Numbered from the stretch's first letter, positions 1-8,264 are shown. The stretch is 64,000 nucleotides of DNA from Qipengyuania nanhaisediminis (GCF_900115585.1 NZ_FOWZ01000001.1:310001-374000); one strand, 5' to 3'. The notes: generated by a model not told the origin, from the sequence alone. Numbers and translations: made by a program.

Positions 1-766
1 CGGCGCCTGCATAGTCGACATCGCCGACCAGCCGGCCCTTCTCCTCGCCTTCGGCAGGGGGCAGGCGGTTGATGCCGACGTCGATCACCGTCGCGCCTTC
101 CTTGAGCCATTCCGCCTTGACCATTTCCGCACGGCCTACGGCGGCCACCACGATGTCGGCGCGTTTGACAACCGACGGCAGGTCCTTGGTCCGGCTATGG
201 GCGATCGTGACGGTGGCATTGGCGTCGAGAAGCAGCTGCGCCATCGGCTTGCCGACGATGTTCGAACGGCCGATCACGACCGCTTCGAGGCCGGACAGGT
301 CGCCCAGCCGGTCGGTCAACAGCATCATGCAGCCGAGCGGTGTGCAGGGAACGAAGCCGTTCTGCCCCACGGCAAGGCGTCCGGCATTGGTCACGTGGAA
401 ACCGTCCACGTCCTTGTCCGGGCTGATCGATGCGATCACCGACTGCTCGTCAAGATGGTCGGGCAGCGGCAGCTGGACCAGGATGCCGTCGACCGCGTCG
501 TCCGCATTCAGCTGTTCGACCAGCGCCAGCAGGTCCGCCTCACTGGTGTCGACCGGCAGACGGTGCTCGAAACTTTCCATGCCCGCAGCGACGGTCGCCT
601 TGTGCTTCGAGCGCACATAGACCTGGCTGGCAGGATCCTCTCCCACCAGGACGACTGCGAGACCGGCTTTGCGGCCCGCCTTCTGTTCGAACTGCCCGGC
701 AAGCGCGCCGACACGCTCCCTCAGGAGGGCGGCGAAGGCTTTTCCGTCGATACGTTCAGCGGTCAT
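1..766 (-). CDS. folD: Bifunctional methylenetetrahydrofolate dehydrogenase/cyclohydrolase (partial)
   Basis: FolD interconverts 5,10-methylene-, methenyl- and 10-formyl-tetrahydrofolate in the cytosol. I translated it from the ATG at 766. About 255 residues are visible and the C-terminus runs off the left edge of the window. The active-site Tyr50 and Lys54 lie in a YVRSK motif, the QLPLP motif is near residue 99, Asp121 is in KDVDGFH, and the NADP-binding [11 protein letters not shown] is near 165. These positions match the well-studied family members. Its ATG overlaps the TGA of the upstream yggT gene (ATGA), so the two are translationally coupled. Confidence 0.97.
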   Translation of the reverse strand, partial: MTAERIDGKAFAALLRERVGALAGQFEQKAGRKAGLAVVLVGEDPASQVYVRSKHKATVAAGMESFEHRLPVDTSEADLLALVEQLNADDAVDGILVQLPLPDHLDEQSVIASISPDKDVDGFHVTNAGRLAVGQNGFVPCTPLGCMMLLTDRLGDLSGLEAVVIGRSNIVGKPMAQLLLDANATVTIAHSRTKDLPSVVKRADIVVAAVGRAEMVKAEWLKEGATVIDVGINRLPPAEGEEKGRLVGDVDYAGA

Positions 767-1047
767 AGCGAGTAGATGATGTTCCCGAGGACGATAAGGA
801 TGATGTTCATCAGGATGATCAGCACCAGCGGCGAAAAGTCGATCATCCCGGTTTGCGGCAGCAGGTTGCGGATCGGGCGGAGCACCGGATCGAGCAGGCG
901 GTTGATGCCTTCGTAGAAGCTCATCAGGAATTCGTTCCTGCCCACCACGTTGAAGGCGAACAGCAGCCCGATGATGAACTGGATGATGATCAGCATCACG
1001 AACACGCTCGTGAGCATTTCGAGTATCTGGTAGAGTGTGATGAGCAC
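763..1047 (-). CDS. YggT family integral membrane protein
   Basis: This 94-residue protein has two hydrophobic segments (about residues 5-35 and 68-92). Between them is the YggT-type sequence with [15 protein letters not shown]. Family members are inner-membrane proteins implicated in osmotic stress tolerance and cell-shape or division functions, but the precise role is not settled. It sits directly upstream of folD with a 4-bp ATGA overlap. Length and motif are normal for the family. Confidence 0.9.
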   Translation of the reverse strand: MLITLYQILEMLTSVFVMLIIIQFIIGLLFAFNVVGRNEFLMSFYEGINRLLDPVLRPIRNLLPQTGMIDFSPLVLIILMNIILIVLGNIIYSL

Positions 1048-1089
1048 TAGGGTCTATCCCGCTGGTGTGTGTGCAATCCCGATGGCAAC

Positions 1090-1111
1090 GCGTCTTACAC
1101 GCGCAAGACGC
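1090..1111 (-). terminator. Hairpin after argB, no T-run
   Basis: A perfect 7-bp inverted repeat (GCGTCTT / AAGACGC) with an 8-nt loop lies between the argB stop and the yggT start. It lacks a clear T-tract on either strand. It could be a weak terminator or an mRNA-stabilising hairpin in a shared transcript. Confidence 0.35.
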
Positions 1112-1124
1112 CCCGCGCCAAGCC

Positions 1125-2033
1125 CTATCGGGCGCTTATCAAGGTGCCTGCGCCCCTTGCGGTGAAGAATTCGAGCAGCATTGCGTGCGGCACGCGCCCG
1201 TCGAGGACGACCGCCGCTTCGCATCCCGCCTCAACCGCGCTTACGCAGGTTTCCAGCTTGGGGATCATGCCGCCGCTGATCGTCCCGTCTTCGCGCAGCG
1301 CGGCGATGTCCGCAGGGGTCAGGTCAGTGAGCAAGGCACCGCTCTTGTCGAGCACGCCCGGAACGTCGGTCAGCAGCAGCAGCCGCGCAGCGCCAAGAGC
1401 CGAAGCGAGCGCGCCCGCCATGGTGTCGGCATTGATGTTGTAGGTGTGTCCGTCTTCGCCCGTACCGATGGGGGCAATGATCGGGATCATGCCTGCCGCG
1501 GTGGCGGTTTCGATGATCGTCGTGTCGACCGCACTCGGCTCGCCCACGAAACCGAGGTCTAGGGCGCGTTCGATGTTGCTTTCGGGGTCCTTGGTCGTGC
1601 GTTCGACCTTGCGCGCGGTGACAAGCCCGCCGTCCTTGCCGGAAAGGCCGACTGCCTTGCCGCCTGCCCGCGCGATCGAGGACACCAGCGCCTTGTTGAT
1701 CGCGCCCGACAGGACCATCTCGGCGACTTCTGCCGTCGCTTTATCGGTTACGCGAAGGCCGTCGACGAAGGTGCTTTCCACGCCCAGCTTCTTGAGCATC
1801 GCGCCGATCTGCGGGCCACCGCCATGCACGACCACGGGATTGATGCCGACGGCCTTGAGCAGGACGATATCCTCGGCGAATTCGCGCGCCGCCTCTTCGT
1901 CGCCCATGGCGTTGCCGCCGTATTTCACGACGAAGCTGCGACCGGCATAGCGCTGGAAATAGGGCAGCGCCTCGATCAGCGTCTGCGCCTTGGTGCTTGC
2001 CTCGTGCATCGCCCGTCCGGTGTCGTCGCTCAA
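1125..2033 (-). CDS. argB: Acetylglutamate kinase
   Basis: ArgB phosphorylates N-acetyl-L-glutamate in the second step of arginine biosynthesis. The 302-residue product has the amino-acid-kinase glycine loop [11 protein letters not shown] near residue 68, the [12 protein letters not shown] segment and the [12 protein letters not shown] motif typical of NAGK. The start at 2033 is TTG. I chose it because a GGAG Shine-Dalgarno sequence lies 7 nt upstream at 2041-2044; the next ATG, at 2009, has no such site. No other arginine gene is nearby. Confidence 0.96.
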   Translation of the reverse strand: MSDDTGRAMHEASTKAQTLIEALPYFQRYAGRSFVVKYGGNAMGDEEAAREFAEDIVLLKAVGINPVVVHGGGPQIGAMLKKLGVESTFVDGLRVTDKATAEVAEMVLSGAINKALVSSIARAGGKAVGLSGKDGGLVTARKVERTTKDPESNIERALDLGFVGEPSAVDTTIIETATAAGMIPIIAPIGTGEDGHTYNINADTMAGALASALGAARLLLLTDVPGVLDKSGALLTDLTPADIAALREDGTISGGMIPKLETCVSAVEAGCEAAVVLDGRVPHAMLLEFFTARGAGTLISAR

Positions 2034-2126
2034 ACTCGTGCTCCATCCATACGCAAAGCCCGCGCATCCCCGTGACTGGGGAGCGCAGGCGTTAGCGTGC
2101 CCTGCGTGCGGGCGAAAGGGGGCGCG

Positions 2127-2402
2127 TTATTCCTGCGCGGGCATCTGCTCGATTTCGACATCGGGATCGAGGTCTTCGCCATTGACCGGCGCTTCACCGA
2201 ATTCGCCTTCGGGCGAGACCGGAACCGAGGTCGTCGTCGGCAGCGGATCGGGCACTTCACCGGTGGTCTCGCCGACCGGGACCGGCTCTTCGCCGCCATC
2301 GGTGTTGAAGATGTAGAACAGGAACACCAGCGTCATCAGGACGATCAGCGCCACCCACAGCCAGCGGGTACCGGGTTTGCTATCGGGAACGGGGTCGGTC
2401 AT
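2127..2402 (-). CDS. Small single-pass membrane protein, acidic tail
   Basis: No family recognised. The 91-residue product has a short N-terminus, one transmembrane helix (about residues 13-30) and a proline-, glutamate- and threonine-rich acidic tail that looks disordered. An AAGGAG ribosome-binding site precedes the ATG, which supports a real gene. It lies upstream of argB in the same direction, separated by about 90 bp. Confidence 0.7.
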   Translation of the reverse strand: MTDPVPDSKPGTRWLWVALIVLMTLVFLFYIFNTDGGEEPVPVGETTGEVPDPLPTTTSVPVSPEGEFGEAPVNGEDLDPDVEIEQMPAQE

Positions 2403-2503
2403 CGGGAACTCCTTCTTGCTTTCCTGTCCAATGCCTTGCCCCTGCCACCCGTTCCGAAACCGCGGCGCTTGAGCACGGGCGCGCGTGGTGGCACAGCCTG
2501 CAC

Positions 2504-3139
2504 ATGACCTACGCCAAGCCCCTCGCCCTCGCCCCGCTTATCGCCCTTTCTGCCTGTGCCAGCACGCCGGACGTGCCCCGCCTCGCCCCGTCGCAGGAGC
2601 GGTTCTGGGACGCGCTCTCTAGCCATTGCGGCAACGCCTACGAAGGCGGGCTTGCCAGCAGCGACGAGCGCGACGCCGACTGGGCTGGCAAGCGAATGGT
2701 GGCGCACTGGGCCGATTGCTCCGACACGCGTGTCGCCATCGCCTTCCATGTCCAGGATGCCGGAGCTCCGGGCGGCTGGAACCGCTCGCGCACTTGGATC
2801 GTCAGCCGCACCGCGGACGGCCTGCGCCTGAAGCACGACCACCGCCACGAGGACGGCAGCGAGGATGCGGTCACCCAATACGGCGGCGACACGCTGTCGG
2901 GCGGGACGCCGCGCATCCAGGATTTCCCGGTCGATGCCTTCTCCATCGCCCTGTTCGAGCGCGAAGGCCTGGACGCATCGCTCACCAATGTGTGGCGCGT
3001 GGAGGTCGACCCCGCCGAGGCAAGCGGCGCGCGCTTTGCCTACCAGTTGACCCGCCGCAACGATCCCACCCGCCTGTTCCGGGTGGAGTTCGACGCCAGC
3101 GATCCCGTCGCCCCGCCCCCGCCCGCCTGGGGCTGGTAA
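2504..3139 (+). CDS. Putative lipoprotein of unknown function
   Basis: The 211-residue product starts with a lipoprotein signal peptide ending in the lipobox LSAC (Cys about residue 18), so it is probably anchored to a membrane from the periplasmic side. The mature part is mixed polar sequence with two further cysteines (in SHCGNAY and WADCSD) that could form a disulphide. I do not recognise a named domain. It is divergent from the small membrane gene upstream and ends in a proline-rich tail. Confidence 0.75.
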   Translation: MTYAKPLALAPLIALSACASTPDVPRLAPSQERFWDALSSHCGNAYEGGLASSDERDADWAGKRMVAHWADCSDTRVAIAFHVQDAGAPGGWNRSRTWIVSRTADGLRLKHDHRHEDGSEDAVTQYGGDTLSGGTPRIQDFPVDAFSIALFEREGLDASLTNVWRVEVDPAEASGARFAYQLTRRNDPTRLFRVEFDASDPVAPPPPAWGW

Positions 3140-3153
3140 GCCCGGGCCGCAAA

Positions 3154-3181
3154 GTTGGAGCGGCCCTCGCGCAGCTCCAAC
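3154..3181 (+). terminator. Hairpin after the lipoprotein gene
   Basis: A perfect 8-bp inverted repeat (GTTGGAGC / GCTCCAAC, 12-nt loop) starts 15 nt after the stop codon. There is no T-run, so it is either a factor-assisted terminator or a 3'-end stabilising hairpin. Confidence 0.4.
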
Positions 3182-3234
3182 AGAGTGGAACGGGTGGAAC
3201 ACGGTCCTGGCGACAAAACCTGCGCTCATGCAAA

Positions 3235-3265
3235 ACGGCCCGCATCCGGGAGGGACACGGGCCGT
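3235..3265 (-). terminator. Rho-independent terminator candidate
   Basis: The inverted repeat ACGGCCCG / CGGGCCGT is perfect over 8 bp and is followed on the minus strand by TTTT. It lies about 65 nt past the stop of the minus-strand DUF1294 gene and is well placed to end that transcript. Confidence 0.55.
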
Positions 3266-3328
3266 GAAATGGCGTTCTGGCATGGCTCTAGGAGAGCAGC
3301 AAGCCTCGCAGTAGGAAAGCGGCACTGA

Positions 3329-3625
3329 TCACCGCGTCGTGAACCACAGCATCAGCATGGCGAACGCGATCACCTGAATGCAGGCGATTGCGTGCAGCCG
3401 GTTGGAAAACGGCTCCTTGCGCGTCTTGTGGCGCAGCAGCGAGCGCGCGGCATAGGCGCCCAGCGTGCCGCCCGCGAAGGCCCAGCCCAGAAGGCTCACC
3501 TCGCTCAGCCGCCAACTGCCGCTTTCGGCCAGCACCTTGTCCGCCATGAAGGCAAAGAACGCGACCATATTGATCGCGATCAGGTAATAGACGAACCATT
3601 CCAGCAGGGTGAATTCGACAGGCAT
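3329..3625 (-). CDS. DUF1294 family membrane protein
   Basis: This is a 98-residue membrane protein of the DUF1294 family, with two to three hydrophobic helices and the family-typical segments FMADKVLAESGSWRLSE and GAYAARSLLRHKTRKEPF. The function of the family is unknown. I placed the start at the internal ATG (3625) because the coding signal and homology begin there; an upstream in-frame start at 3712 would add a non-hydrophobic, unlikely leader. A second DUF1294 gene follows at 4227-4679. Confidence 0.85.
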   Translation of the reverse strand: MPVEFTLLEWFVYYLIAINMVAFFAFMADKVLAESGSWRLSEVSLLGWAFAGGTLGAYAARSLLRHKTRKEPFSNRLHAIACIQVIAFAMLMLWFTTR

Positions 3626-3746
3626 GACACGCTCCGCTCTCGGGCTTGCAAACTCGGGACCAGCGACGCCGTGTTGTGTGCTTGTGCGAAAAGAAATACC
3701 CCGCCTTCGCAAGTGCGGTATTGTCGATTTACGACATTTGCTTGTT

Positions 3747-3855
3747 GCGCCTCAGGCGCCGGCGGCTGCGTCCGCAGCCTTGGCTTTCCTCGCTCATGCG
3801 ACCTGAAGGTCGCGTCGCTGCGGGCGCGCGGTCGCGCTTGCGGGCCGTTGGCCCG
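3747..3855. repeat. Intergenic element of five consecutive hairpins
   Basis: Five perfect short inverted repeats stand one after another in about 110 bp between two minus-strand genes: GCGCC/GGCGC (3747-3759), GGCTGCG/CGCAGCC (3764-3779), GCGACCT/AGGTCGC (3798-3813), GCGCG/CGCGC (3824-3837) and CGGGCC/GGCCCG (3841-3855). Loops are only 2-4 nt. No reading frame explains the pattern. It resembles a dispersed intergenic repeat of the REP or palindromic-unit type. Confidence 0.7.
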
Positions 3856-3884
3856 TTTGGTGCGAGTTGCCGGAAGACGTGGCG

Positions 3885-4136
3885 CTAGGCGGCTTTGGCC
3901 TTGGTGACGATCGCGGTGATTTCGTCGAGGAGGCCGAGGCGTTTCCTCTTAAGCTGCTCGGTGCGCTCGTCGCTGGCGGCCTCGGTTTCCGCCTCGATGC
4001 GGTGCACTTCGCGGTTCACCTCGTGATATTCGTCCGCCAGCCGCGCGTAATGCGCATCCTCCTGCTTCAACCGCGTGATGAGGTCCCGGTCGCGGGCGAA
4101 GATCTTGGTCAGTTCATTGGGCGTGTGCTGCGACAT
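3885..4136 (-). CDS. DUF465 (YdcH-like) small coiled-coil protein
   Basis: The 83-residue, highly charged helical protein has the DUF465 pattern: HxxY-type segment around residue 28 (EDAHYARLADEYHEVNREV), a coiled coil, and a C-terminal basic LKRKRLGLLDEI motif. Family function is not established. An AAGGAAG Shine-Dalgarno lies just upstream of the ATG. It sits between two DUF1294 genes, all on the minus strand. Confidence 0.85.
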   Translation of the reverse strand: MSQHTPNELTKIFARDRDLITRLKQEDAHYARLADEYHEVNREVHRIEAETEAASDERTEQLKRKRLGLLDEITAIVTKAKAA

Positions 4137-4226
4137 GATGGCTTCCTTCGTGGTATCCGTTGACCCAGTCTTAGGCCGCCGCGCCCGCCCCTTCTTTGCG
4201 GCAGATCAAAATCACGAGCGCACAGT

Positions 4227-4679
4227 TCAATAATAGTCTTCGCACGCGGTGCCGTCGCCATCACCGTCCATGCCGATGCGATAGCCGGGTTCACCCCTGT
4301 GAAGCGGAGCTTTGCCCGCTGCGCGGACCTGGTTGCAGCCCGCATAATAGACCGATGCTTCCACGGCCAAGCGTTCTGCCCTTGCCTCTTCGGTTTCGAA
4401 GAGGGTGGGGACCATGAAATAGGCGAATGTCGCGATGCCCATCGGTGCGATGGTCGCGACCCGAAGGCCTTCGTTGAAGCTCTGCTTGCGGGTCTTGTGC
4501 CGGAATGCCCAGCGTCCGGCCCATGCTCCGGGCCAGCCACCCACGGTTGCCATGAGCAGCAATGTCCCCTCACTGATACGCCACTGGCCGTTTTCGGCCC
4601 GTGCCTTGTCGATGCCGAAGGCGGCGAAGGTCGCGAAGTTGATCGCGATCAGGTAATAGGTGAGTAATTCCAACAGCAT
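4227..4679 (-). CDS. DUF1294 membrane protein fused to an Excalibur calcium-binding domain
   Basis: The 150-residue product begins with a DUF1294 membrane region (about residues 1-95, with RHKTRKQSF as in the neighbouring paralogue). It ends with an Excalibur domain (about 110-150): a cysteine in YYAGCNQVRAAG, a PGYR segment and the Ca-binding MDGDGDGTACE loop. Excalibur domains are extracellular and often accompany nuclease domains. This gene is divergent, by 86 bp, from an SNase-like gene, which suggests a joint role at the cell envelope. Confidence 0.85.
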   Translation of the reverse strand: MLLELLTYYLIAINFATFAAFGIDKARAENGQWRISEGTLLLMATVGGWPGAWAGRWAFRHKTRKQSFNEGLRVATIAPMGIATFAYFMVPTLFETEEARAERLAVEASVYYAGCNQVRAAGKAPLHRGEPGYRIGMDGDGDGTACEDYY

Positions 4680-4765
4680 GGAGCGATCCTACGGCGGACA
4701 AGGTTAAGGAAACGCACTCGCACCGCCGGGTTTCTTGAAGGTGAGCGCCGGGCTATCGTGAGGGC

Positions 4766-5305
4766 GTGGGCAAGATCCTTCCCTTCAGGCGCAGGCCGGT
4801 CAGGCGCGTGCCCCGCTTTCACCGCAAGCCGGTGAGGCGCGCGCCGCGCAAAGGCGGCTGGCAAGGAGCGGTGACCGTCGTTCTCACGCTGGCTCTGGTG
4901 GGTGCCTGGGTCCTGGTCGGGGACCGCATCGGGCCGCGTCCCGAAGTGACCGAGGTGGCCTCGAGCTTCGGCCTGTGCGGTGAAGGCTGGGGGGCCTGCG
5001 TGGTCGACGGGGACACGGTGCGGATCGGCGAGCGGCGCATCCGCCTCACCGGCTTCGACGCGCCGGAGATGGACGGGTCGTGCGAGGCCGAGCGGGTCAA
5101 GGCGCGCGAGGCCCGCACGGCCCTCCACCAATGGCTATCGCAAGGCCGCTTCAGCTGGACCGGCGGCCAGGACCCACCCCGCGACCGCTACGGCCGAGAA
5201 CTGCGCGCCGCCTACCGGGGCGACGAGCGACTAGCGGACCACATGATCGACGCCGGCCTCGCCGAGGGGGATGGCTGGATGGGGAGCGTCAATTGGTGCC
5301 GGTGA
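4766..5305 (+). CDS. Membrane-anchored staphylococcal nuclease-like protein
   Basis: The 179-residue product has an arginine-rich N-terminus (residues 1-31), one transmembrane helix (about 34-52) and a thermonuclease (SNase) domain. Active-site residues are visible: the acidic Ca-site pair in VDGDTV, Arg in IRLTGFDAPE together with its Glu, and the second Arg in DRYGREL. The enzyme would cut nucleic acids or act as a binding domain on the outer face of the membrane. The start is GTG at 4766. The domain is short compared with secreted thermonucleases but complete in its key residues. Confidence 0.85.
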   Translation: MGKILPFRRRPVRRVPRFHRKPVRRAPRKGGWQGAVTVVLTLALVGAWVLVGDRIGPRPEVTEVASSFGLCGEGWGACVVDGDTVRIGERRIRLTGFDAPEMDGSCEAERVKAREARTALHQWLSQGRFSWTGGQDPPRDRYGRELRAAYRGDERLADHMIDAGLAEGDGWMGSVNWCR

Positions 5306-5321
5306 CGCGCAATGACGCTTC

Positions 5322-6239
5322 CTAGGAAAAACGCGCGTCTATCTCCTCTTTGAGCGATGCGAAATTCGCATGGCCGGTCACAGGCGCAACCCAATCAGCC
5401 CACATGTCATCGATTTCTTGCGCGATCGAGGCCGGGAGAACCTTTGCATCGCTCCCGCTGGCCTGCACCTTGGTGGAATCGCTGTTTGCGGGAATGCCGA
5501 GATGCCTGTCCATCACGGCACACACCAGCGCGTCGTCGAACCGGTCCTTGTGGCGGTGCATGAATTCGCGGTCGGTGGCATCGACTACCATTTCGACCAG
5601 GTCGTTGCTTGCATCGATGCCAAGGAACGAGGCCATTTCGCGGATCATCCGCCGCTTGTTTTCGACGACCCATCGATAGGTGACGAGCAGCGTGTCCGGC
5701 TCGTCCCGCCGCGCATACCAGCTCAGCAAATGGGTGAAATAATCGCAGCCGCCCGGGCCGCCGCCCAGCCATAACGGCATGAATTCTTCGAGCGAGAGTG
5801 CGCCCTTTTCCAGATGCCACCCGTCGAAGAAGCGGTACATCGAAACATAGGTCTCGTGCGGATCGCGCAGCGTCACGACATAGCGCGACCCTGCCGGAAG
5901 CCGTTCGTACTCGCGATGGGATTTGAAGCCGCGCGGCGCCGCCTTTTGCGGCGCATGCATGTCGAAATCGATCATGGTCGCGGTGTCTTCCCATGGCACT
6001 ACGCCGCTGATGTCGGTGAAGTCCATGTCGATGGCACCGGTAAGGTGCGCCATGCGAAGCTGGTGGAACATCTGCTGGGAGAGCGTAGTCCCGCTCTTGG
6101 CCCAGCTGGTGATGTAGACATCGTCCGGTTGCGGCACGATGGAATGGCGCGCCTCGGGCTGCGTGAGCCCCGCCAAGGCCCCCATGTTCGCCCCGAATTC
6201 CTCGATACTGCGCGCGCGCCGCCCTACTCCGACAGGCAT
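5322..6239 (-). CDS. Sulfotransferase family protein
   Basis: This 305-residue cytosolic protein matches PAPS-dependent sulfotransferases. The 5'-phosphosulfate loop is ITSWAKSGTTLSQQM near residue 43, and the 3'-phosphate site is YVVTLRDPHETYVSMYRFF near residue 120. The acceptor substrate cannot be read from sequence. The start at 6239 is supported by GGGGAGGG about 7 nt upstream; a longer frame to 6287 lacks a site. It faces the SNase gene tail to tail. Confidence 0.88.
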   Translation of the reverse strand: MPVGVGRRARSIEEFGANMGALAGLTQPEARHSIVPQPDDVYITSWAKSGTTLSQQMFHQLRMAHLTGAIDMDFTDISGVVPWEDTATMIDFDMHAPQKAAPRGFKSHREYERLPAGSRYVVTLRDPHETYVSMYRFFDGWHLEKGALSLEEFMPLWLGGGPGGCDYFTHLLSWYARRDEPDTLLVTYRWVVENKRRMIREMASFLGIDASNDLVEMVVDATDREFMHRHKDRFDDALVCAVMDRHLGIPANSDSTKVQASGSDAKVLPASIAQEIDDMWADWVAPVTGHANFASLKEEIDARFS

Positions 6240-6358
6240 AATCAGCCCTCCCCGGTTCCGGCGACCCGAGACCGAGGAATATGTCACGAAGTGCGGGGAC
6301 TGTGAAGTCCGGCCGGCGATGCCCGATCTGGGGTAAATGCCGGCCGGAAGGATTTGCC

Positions 6359-7417
6359 TTATTCAGCCGCTTCGGTTGTAGCCTCATCGCCGAACAGGCC
6401 CGGGCCGTCGTCGGTGGCTTCTTCCTCGTTCGCGGCCTTGGCGCTCTGGCGCTTGTCGAAGCTCGACCAGACGGTATTCCAGTCGCCGCGCGTCGCGCCC
6501 TTGGAGTATTCGGTGGCGCGCTGTTCGAAGAAGTTGGCGTGCTCCACGCCGTTGATCAGCGGGGCGAGCCAGGGCAGCGGGTGGTCGTCGACCATGTAGA
6601 TCGGCTGCATGCCCAGCTGGCCCAGGCGCCAGTCGGCGATGTAGCGGATGTACTTCTTGATGTCCTTGGGCGTCATGCCCGACACCGGACCCATTTCGAA
6701 GGCGAGGTCGATGAAGTTGTCTTCGAGCCGCACAGTCTTCTGGCAGATGTCGACGATGTCTTCCTTGACCGCCTTGGTCAGGCAGTCCCGCTCGCGCACG
6801 AATTCGTGGAACATGCGGATGATGCCTTCGCAGTGCAGGCTCTCGTCGCGGATCGACCAGCTGACGATCTGGCCCATGCCCTTCATCTTGTTGAAGCGCG
6901 GGAAGTTCATCAGCATCGCGAAGCTGGCGAACAGCTGCATGCCTTCGGTGAAGGCGCCGAACATGGCCAGCGTGCGGGCGATGTCTTCATCGTTGTCGAC
7001 GCCGAACTGCTGCATGTAATTGTGCTTGTCGGCCATTTCCTCATATTCGAGGAAGGCGGAATATTCGCTTTCCGGCATGCCGATCGTATCGAGCAAGTGG
7101 CTGTATGCCGCGATGTGCACCGTTTCCATGTTGGAGAAGGCGGTCAGCATCATCTTGATCTCGGTCGGCTTGAACACACGGCCGTATTTGTCGTGGTAGC
7201 AATCCTGCACCTCAACGTCGGCCTGCGTGAAGAAACGGAAGATCTGCGTGAGCAGGTTGCGCTCGTGCTCGGACAGCTTCTGCGCCCAGTCGCGGCAGTC
7301 CTCGCCCAGCGGAACTTCTTCCGGCATCCAGTGGATCTGCTGCTGGCGTTTCCAGAAGTCGTAGGCCCACGGATATTCGAAGGGTTTGTAGGTCTTGCGG
7401 GCTTCGAGCAACGACAT
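6359..7417 (-). CDS. nrdB: Class Ia ribonucleotide reductase, beta subunit (R2)
   Basis: NrdB holds the di-metal centre and tyrosyl radical needed by NrdA to make dNTPs. The 352-residue product has the metal ligands in QADVEV, METVH, TEGMQLF and DESLHCE. A tyrosine four residues after the first ligand histidine (ETVHIAAY) is where the radical tyrosine of class Ia enzymes sits. It ends with the acidic LFGDE tail common in this order. The start at 7417 has GGAG about 11 nt upstream; the frame could run to 7657 but without support. nrdA is about 2.6 kb away on the same strand. Confidence 0.95.
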   Translation of the reverse strand: MSLLEARKTYKPFEYPWAYDFWKRQQQIHWMPEEVPLGEDCRDWAQKLSEHERNLLTQIFRFFTQADVEVQDCYHDKYGRVFKPTEIKMMLTAFSNMETVHIAAYSHLLDTIGMPESEYSAFLEYEEMADKHNYMQQFGVDNDEDIARTLAMFGAFTEGMQLFASFAMLMNFPRFNKMKGMGQIVSWSIRDESLHCEGIIRMFHEFVRERDCLTKAVKEDIVDICQKTVRLEDNFIDLAFEMGPVSGMTPKDIKKYIRYIADWRLGQLGMQPIYMVDDHPLPWLAPLINGVEHANFFEQRATEYSKGATRGDWNTVWSSFDKRQSAKAANEEEATDDGPGLFGDEATTEAAE

Positions 7418-7499
7418 CTTGTGTTTCTCCGGTTGGCAGCTGAACGTCCTATATAAGGAATCATGGCTGCGATTCGATAGCAAGGGGAAAGAATTACGC

Positions 7500-7508
7500 G
7501 GGGATAAG
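7500..7508. promoter_or_regulatory. Shared TTATCCCC word upstream of nrdB
   Basis: CTTATCCCC (minus strand) lies 83 bp upstream of nrdB. The same nine bases occur 120 bp upstream of nrdA. The word resembles a DnaA box (TTATCCACA) at seven of nine positions. Only the shared sequence is observed; a regulatory role is inferred. Confidence 0.3.
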
Positions 7509-7544
7509 ACGGCAAAATCTGTGCACGGTTTGCGACAAACTGCC

Positions 7545-7569
7545 GGAACGCGCCGGGGCGTTGCGGGTT
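7545..7569 (+). promoter_or_regulatory. Possible EcfG-type stress promoter
   Basis: GGAAC, 16 nt, then GGTT ends about 45 nt before the start codon of the hydrophilic protein at 7614. The alphaproteobacterial general-stress consensus is GGAAC-N16/17-CGTT, so the -10 element has one mismatch. Confidence 0.4.
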
Positions 7570-7613
7570 GATCTAACTGAAGACAGACAAAGACAGATTT
7601 TCGGAGAGACTCC

Positions 7614-7925
7614 ATGGGCCAGTATGAACCCAACGACAGCCGCGACGTCACGCTCAATCAGGGGCACGAACCCTTCGGCCTCGAACGCACAGGACCCCGC
7701 GAAGGCGAAACCCGCCAGCAGGAACAGTCCGACGATACTCAGGCGCAGCGCGGCTATGGCAATGCGCGCAATGAAGACGGCACGATGGAGCAGGATGTCG
7801 CCACCGCCGACCTCGGCAATCAGCCGCTCGCGCAGGGCAGCGCCGATGCGCAGCCGGGCGAGATTTCCGGCCAGCCGGACGAGCGCGCCAAAGCCGATGC
7901 CAACCGCCCGCTCGGCGAGAGCTGA
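7614..7925 (+). CDS. Hydrophilic, disordered small protein
   Basis: The 103-residue product is rich in Gln, Glu, Asp, Gly and Arg, with no hydrophobic core and no recognised domain. It resembles hydrophilic stress-associated proteins in composition, but no specific family is recognised. A GGAGA ribosome-binding site precedes the ATG, a possible EcfG promoter lies upstream, and a clear terminator follows. These make a real, monocistronic gene likely. Confidence 0.7.
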   Translation: MGQYEPNDSRDVTLNQGHEPFGLERTGPREGETRQQEQSDDTQAQRGYGNARNEDGTMEQDVATADLGNQPLAQGSADAQPGEISGQPDERAKADANRPLGES

Positions 7926-7947
7926 GCTTTACCAGTTCGGGGACTAG

Positions 7948-7967
7948 CGGACCTTAGTCCGGTTTTT
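7948..7967 (+). terminator. Rho-independent terminator
   Basis: CGGAC-CTTA-GTCCG followed by GTTTTT lies 23 nt after the stop of the 7614 gene. The stem is short but perfect, with a tetraloop and a T-run. Confidence 0.75.
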
Positions 7968-7998
7968 CCCCTTTTGCGGGCTTCGGCTCCGCATCCCC

Positions 7999-8036
7999 GA
8001 CGCCCCGCCTCGCAAGAGGTTGGGGCGTCAATCTTT
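7999..8036 (+). terminator. Terminator-like hairpin
   Basis: GACGCCCC / GGGGCGTC forms a perfect 8-bp stem with an inner CCTC/GAGG pairing. It is followed by AATCTTTT. It precedes the tandem repeat array. Confidence 0.6.
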
Positions 8037-8039
8037 TCA

Positions 8040-8174
8040 GCCCTATCGCTGCGCTGCTTGAGGGCGGGTTTTTGCGCCCTATCGCTGCGCTGCTTGAGGG
8101 CGGGTTTTTTCCGCCCTATCGCGGCGCTGATTGAGGGTGGATTTGTACGCCCTACCGCTGGGCCGCTTGAGGGC
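8040..8174. repeat. Four tandem copies of a 36-37 bp terminator-like repeat
   Basis: Units begin at 8040, 8076, 8113 and 8149 (periods 36, 37, 36). Each starts with GCCCTA and reaches AGGGC or AGGGT 26 bases later, so the unit ends can pair. The first two are then followed by GGG and a run of five or six T. Copies 1 and 2 are identical over the core; copies 3 and 4 carry scattered changes. The 37-bp step breaks any reading frame, so it is not coding. Confidence 0.85.
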
Positions 8175-8264
8175 TGGCTCGCCTCCACACGCATCGAATC
8201 CCTGACCCGTGCATCAGCCTCGACGAAGCGTGGAGCGCATCTCGTTGCCGCCCGTTAACAGGGT

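Noticed and set aside
8040-8174. CRISPR array
   Set aside because: Repeats are directly abutting with no unique spacers and no cas genes are present.
7820-8258. Frames through the tandem repeat region that give repeated peptides
   Set aside because: The repeat periods are 36, 37 and 36, so any reading frame is broken in the array; hairpins explain the pattern better.
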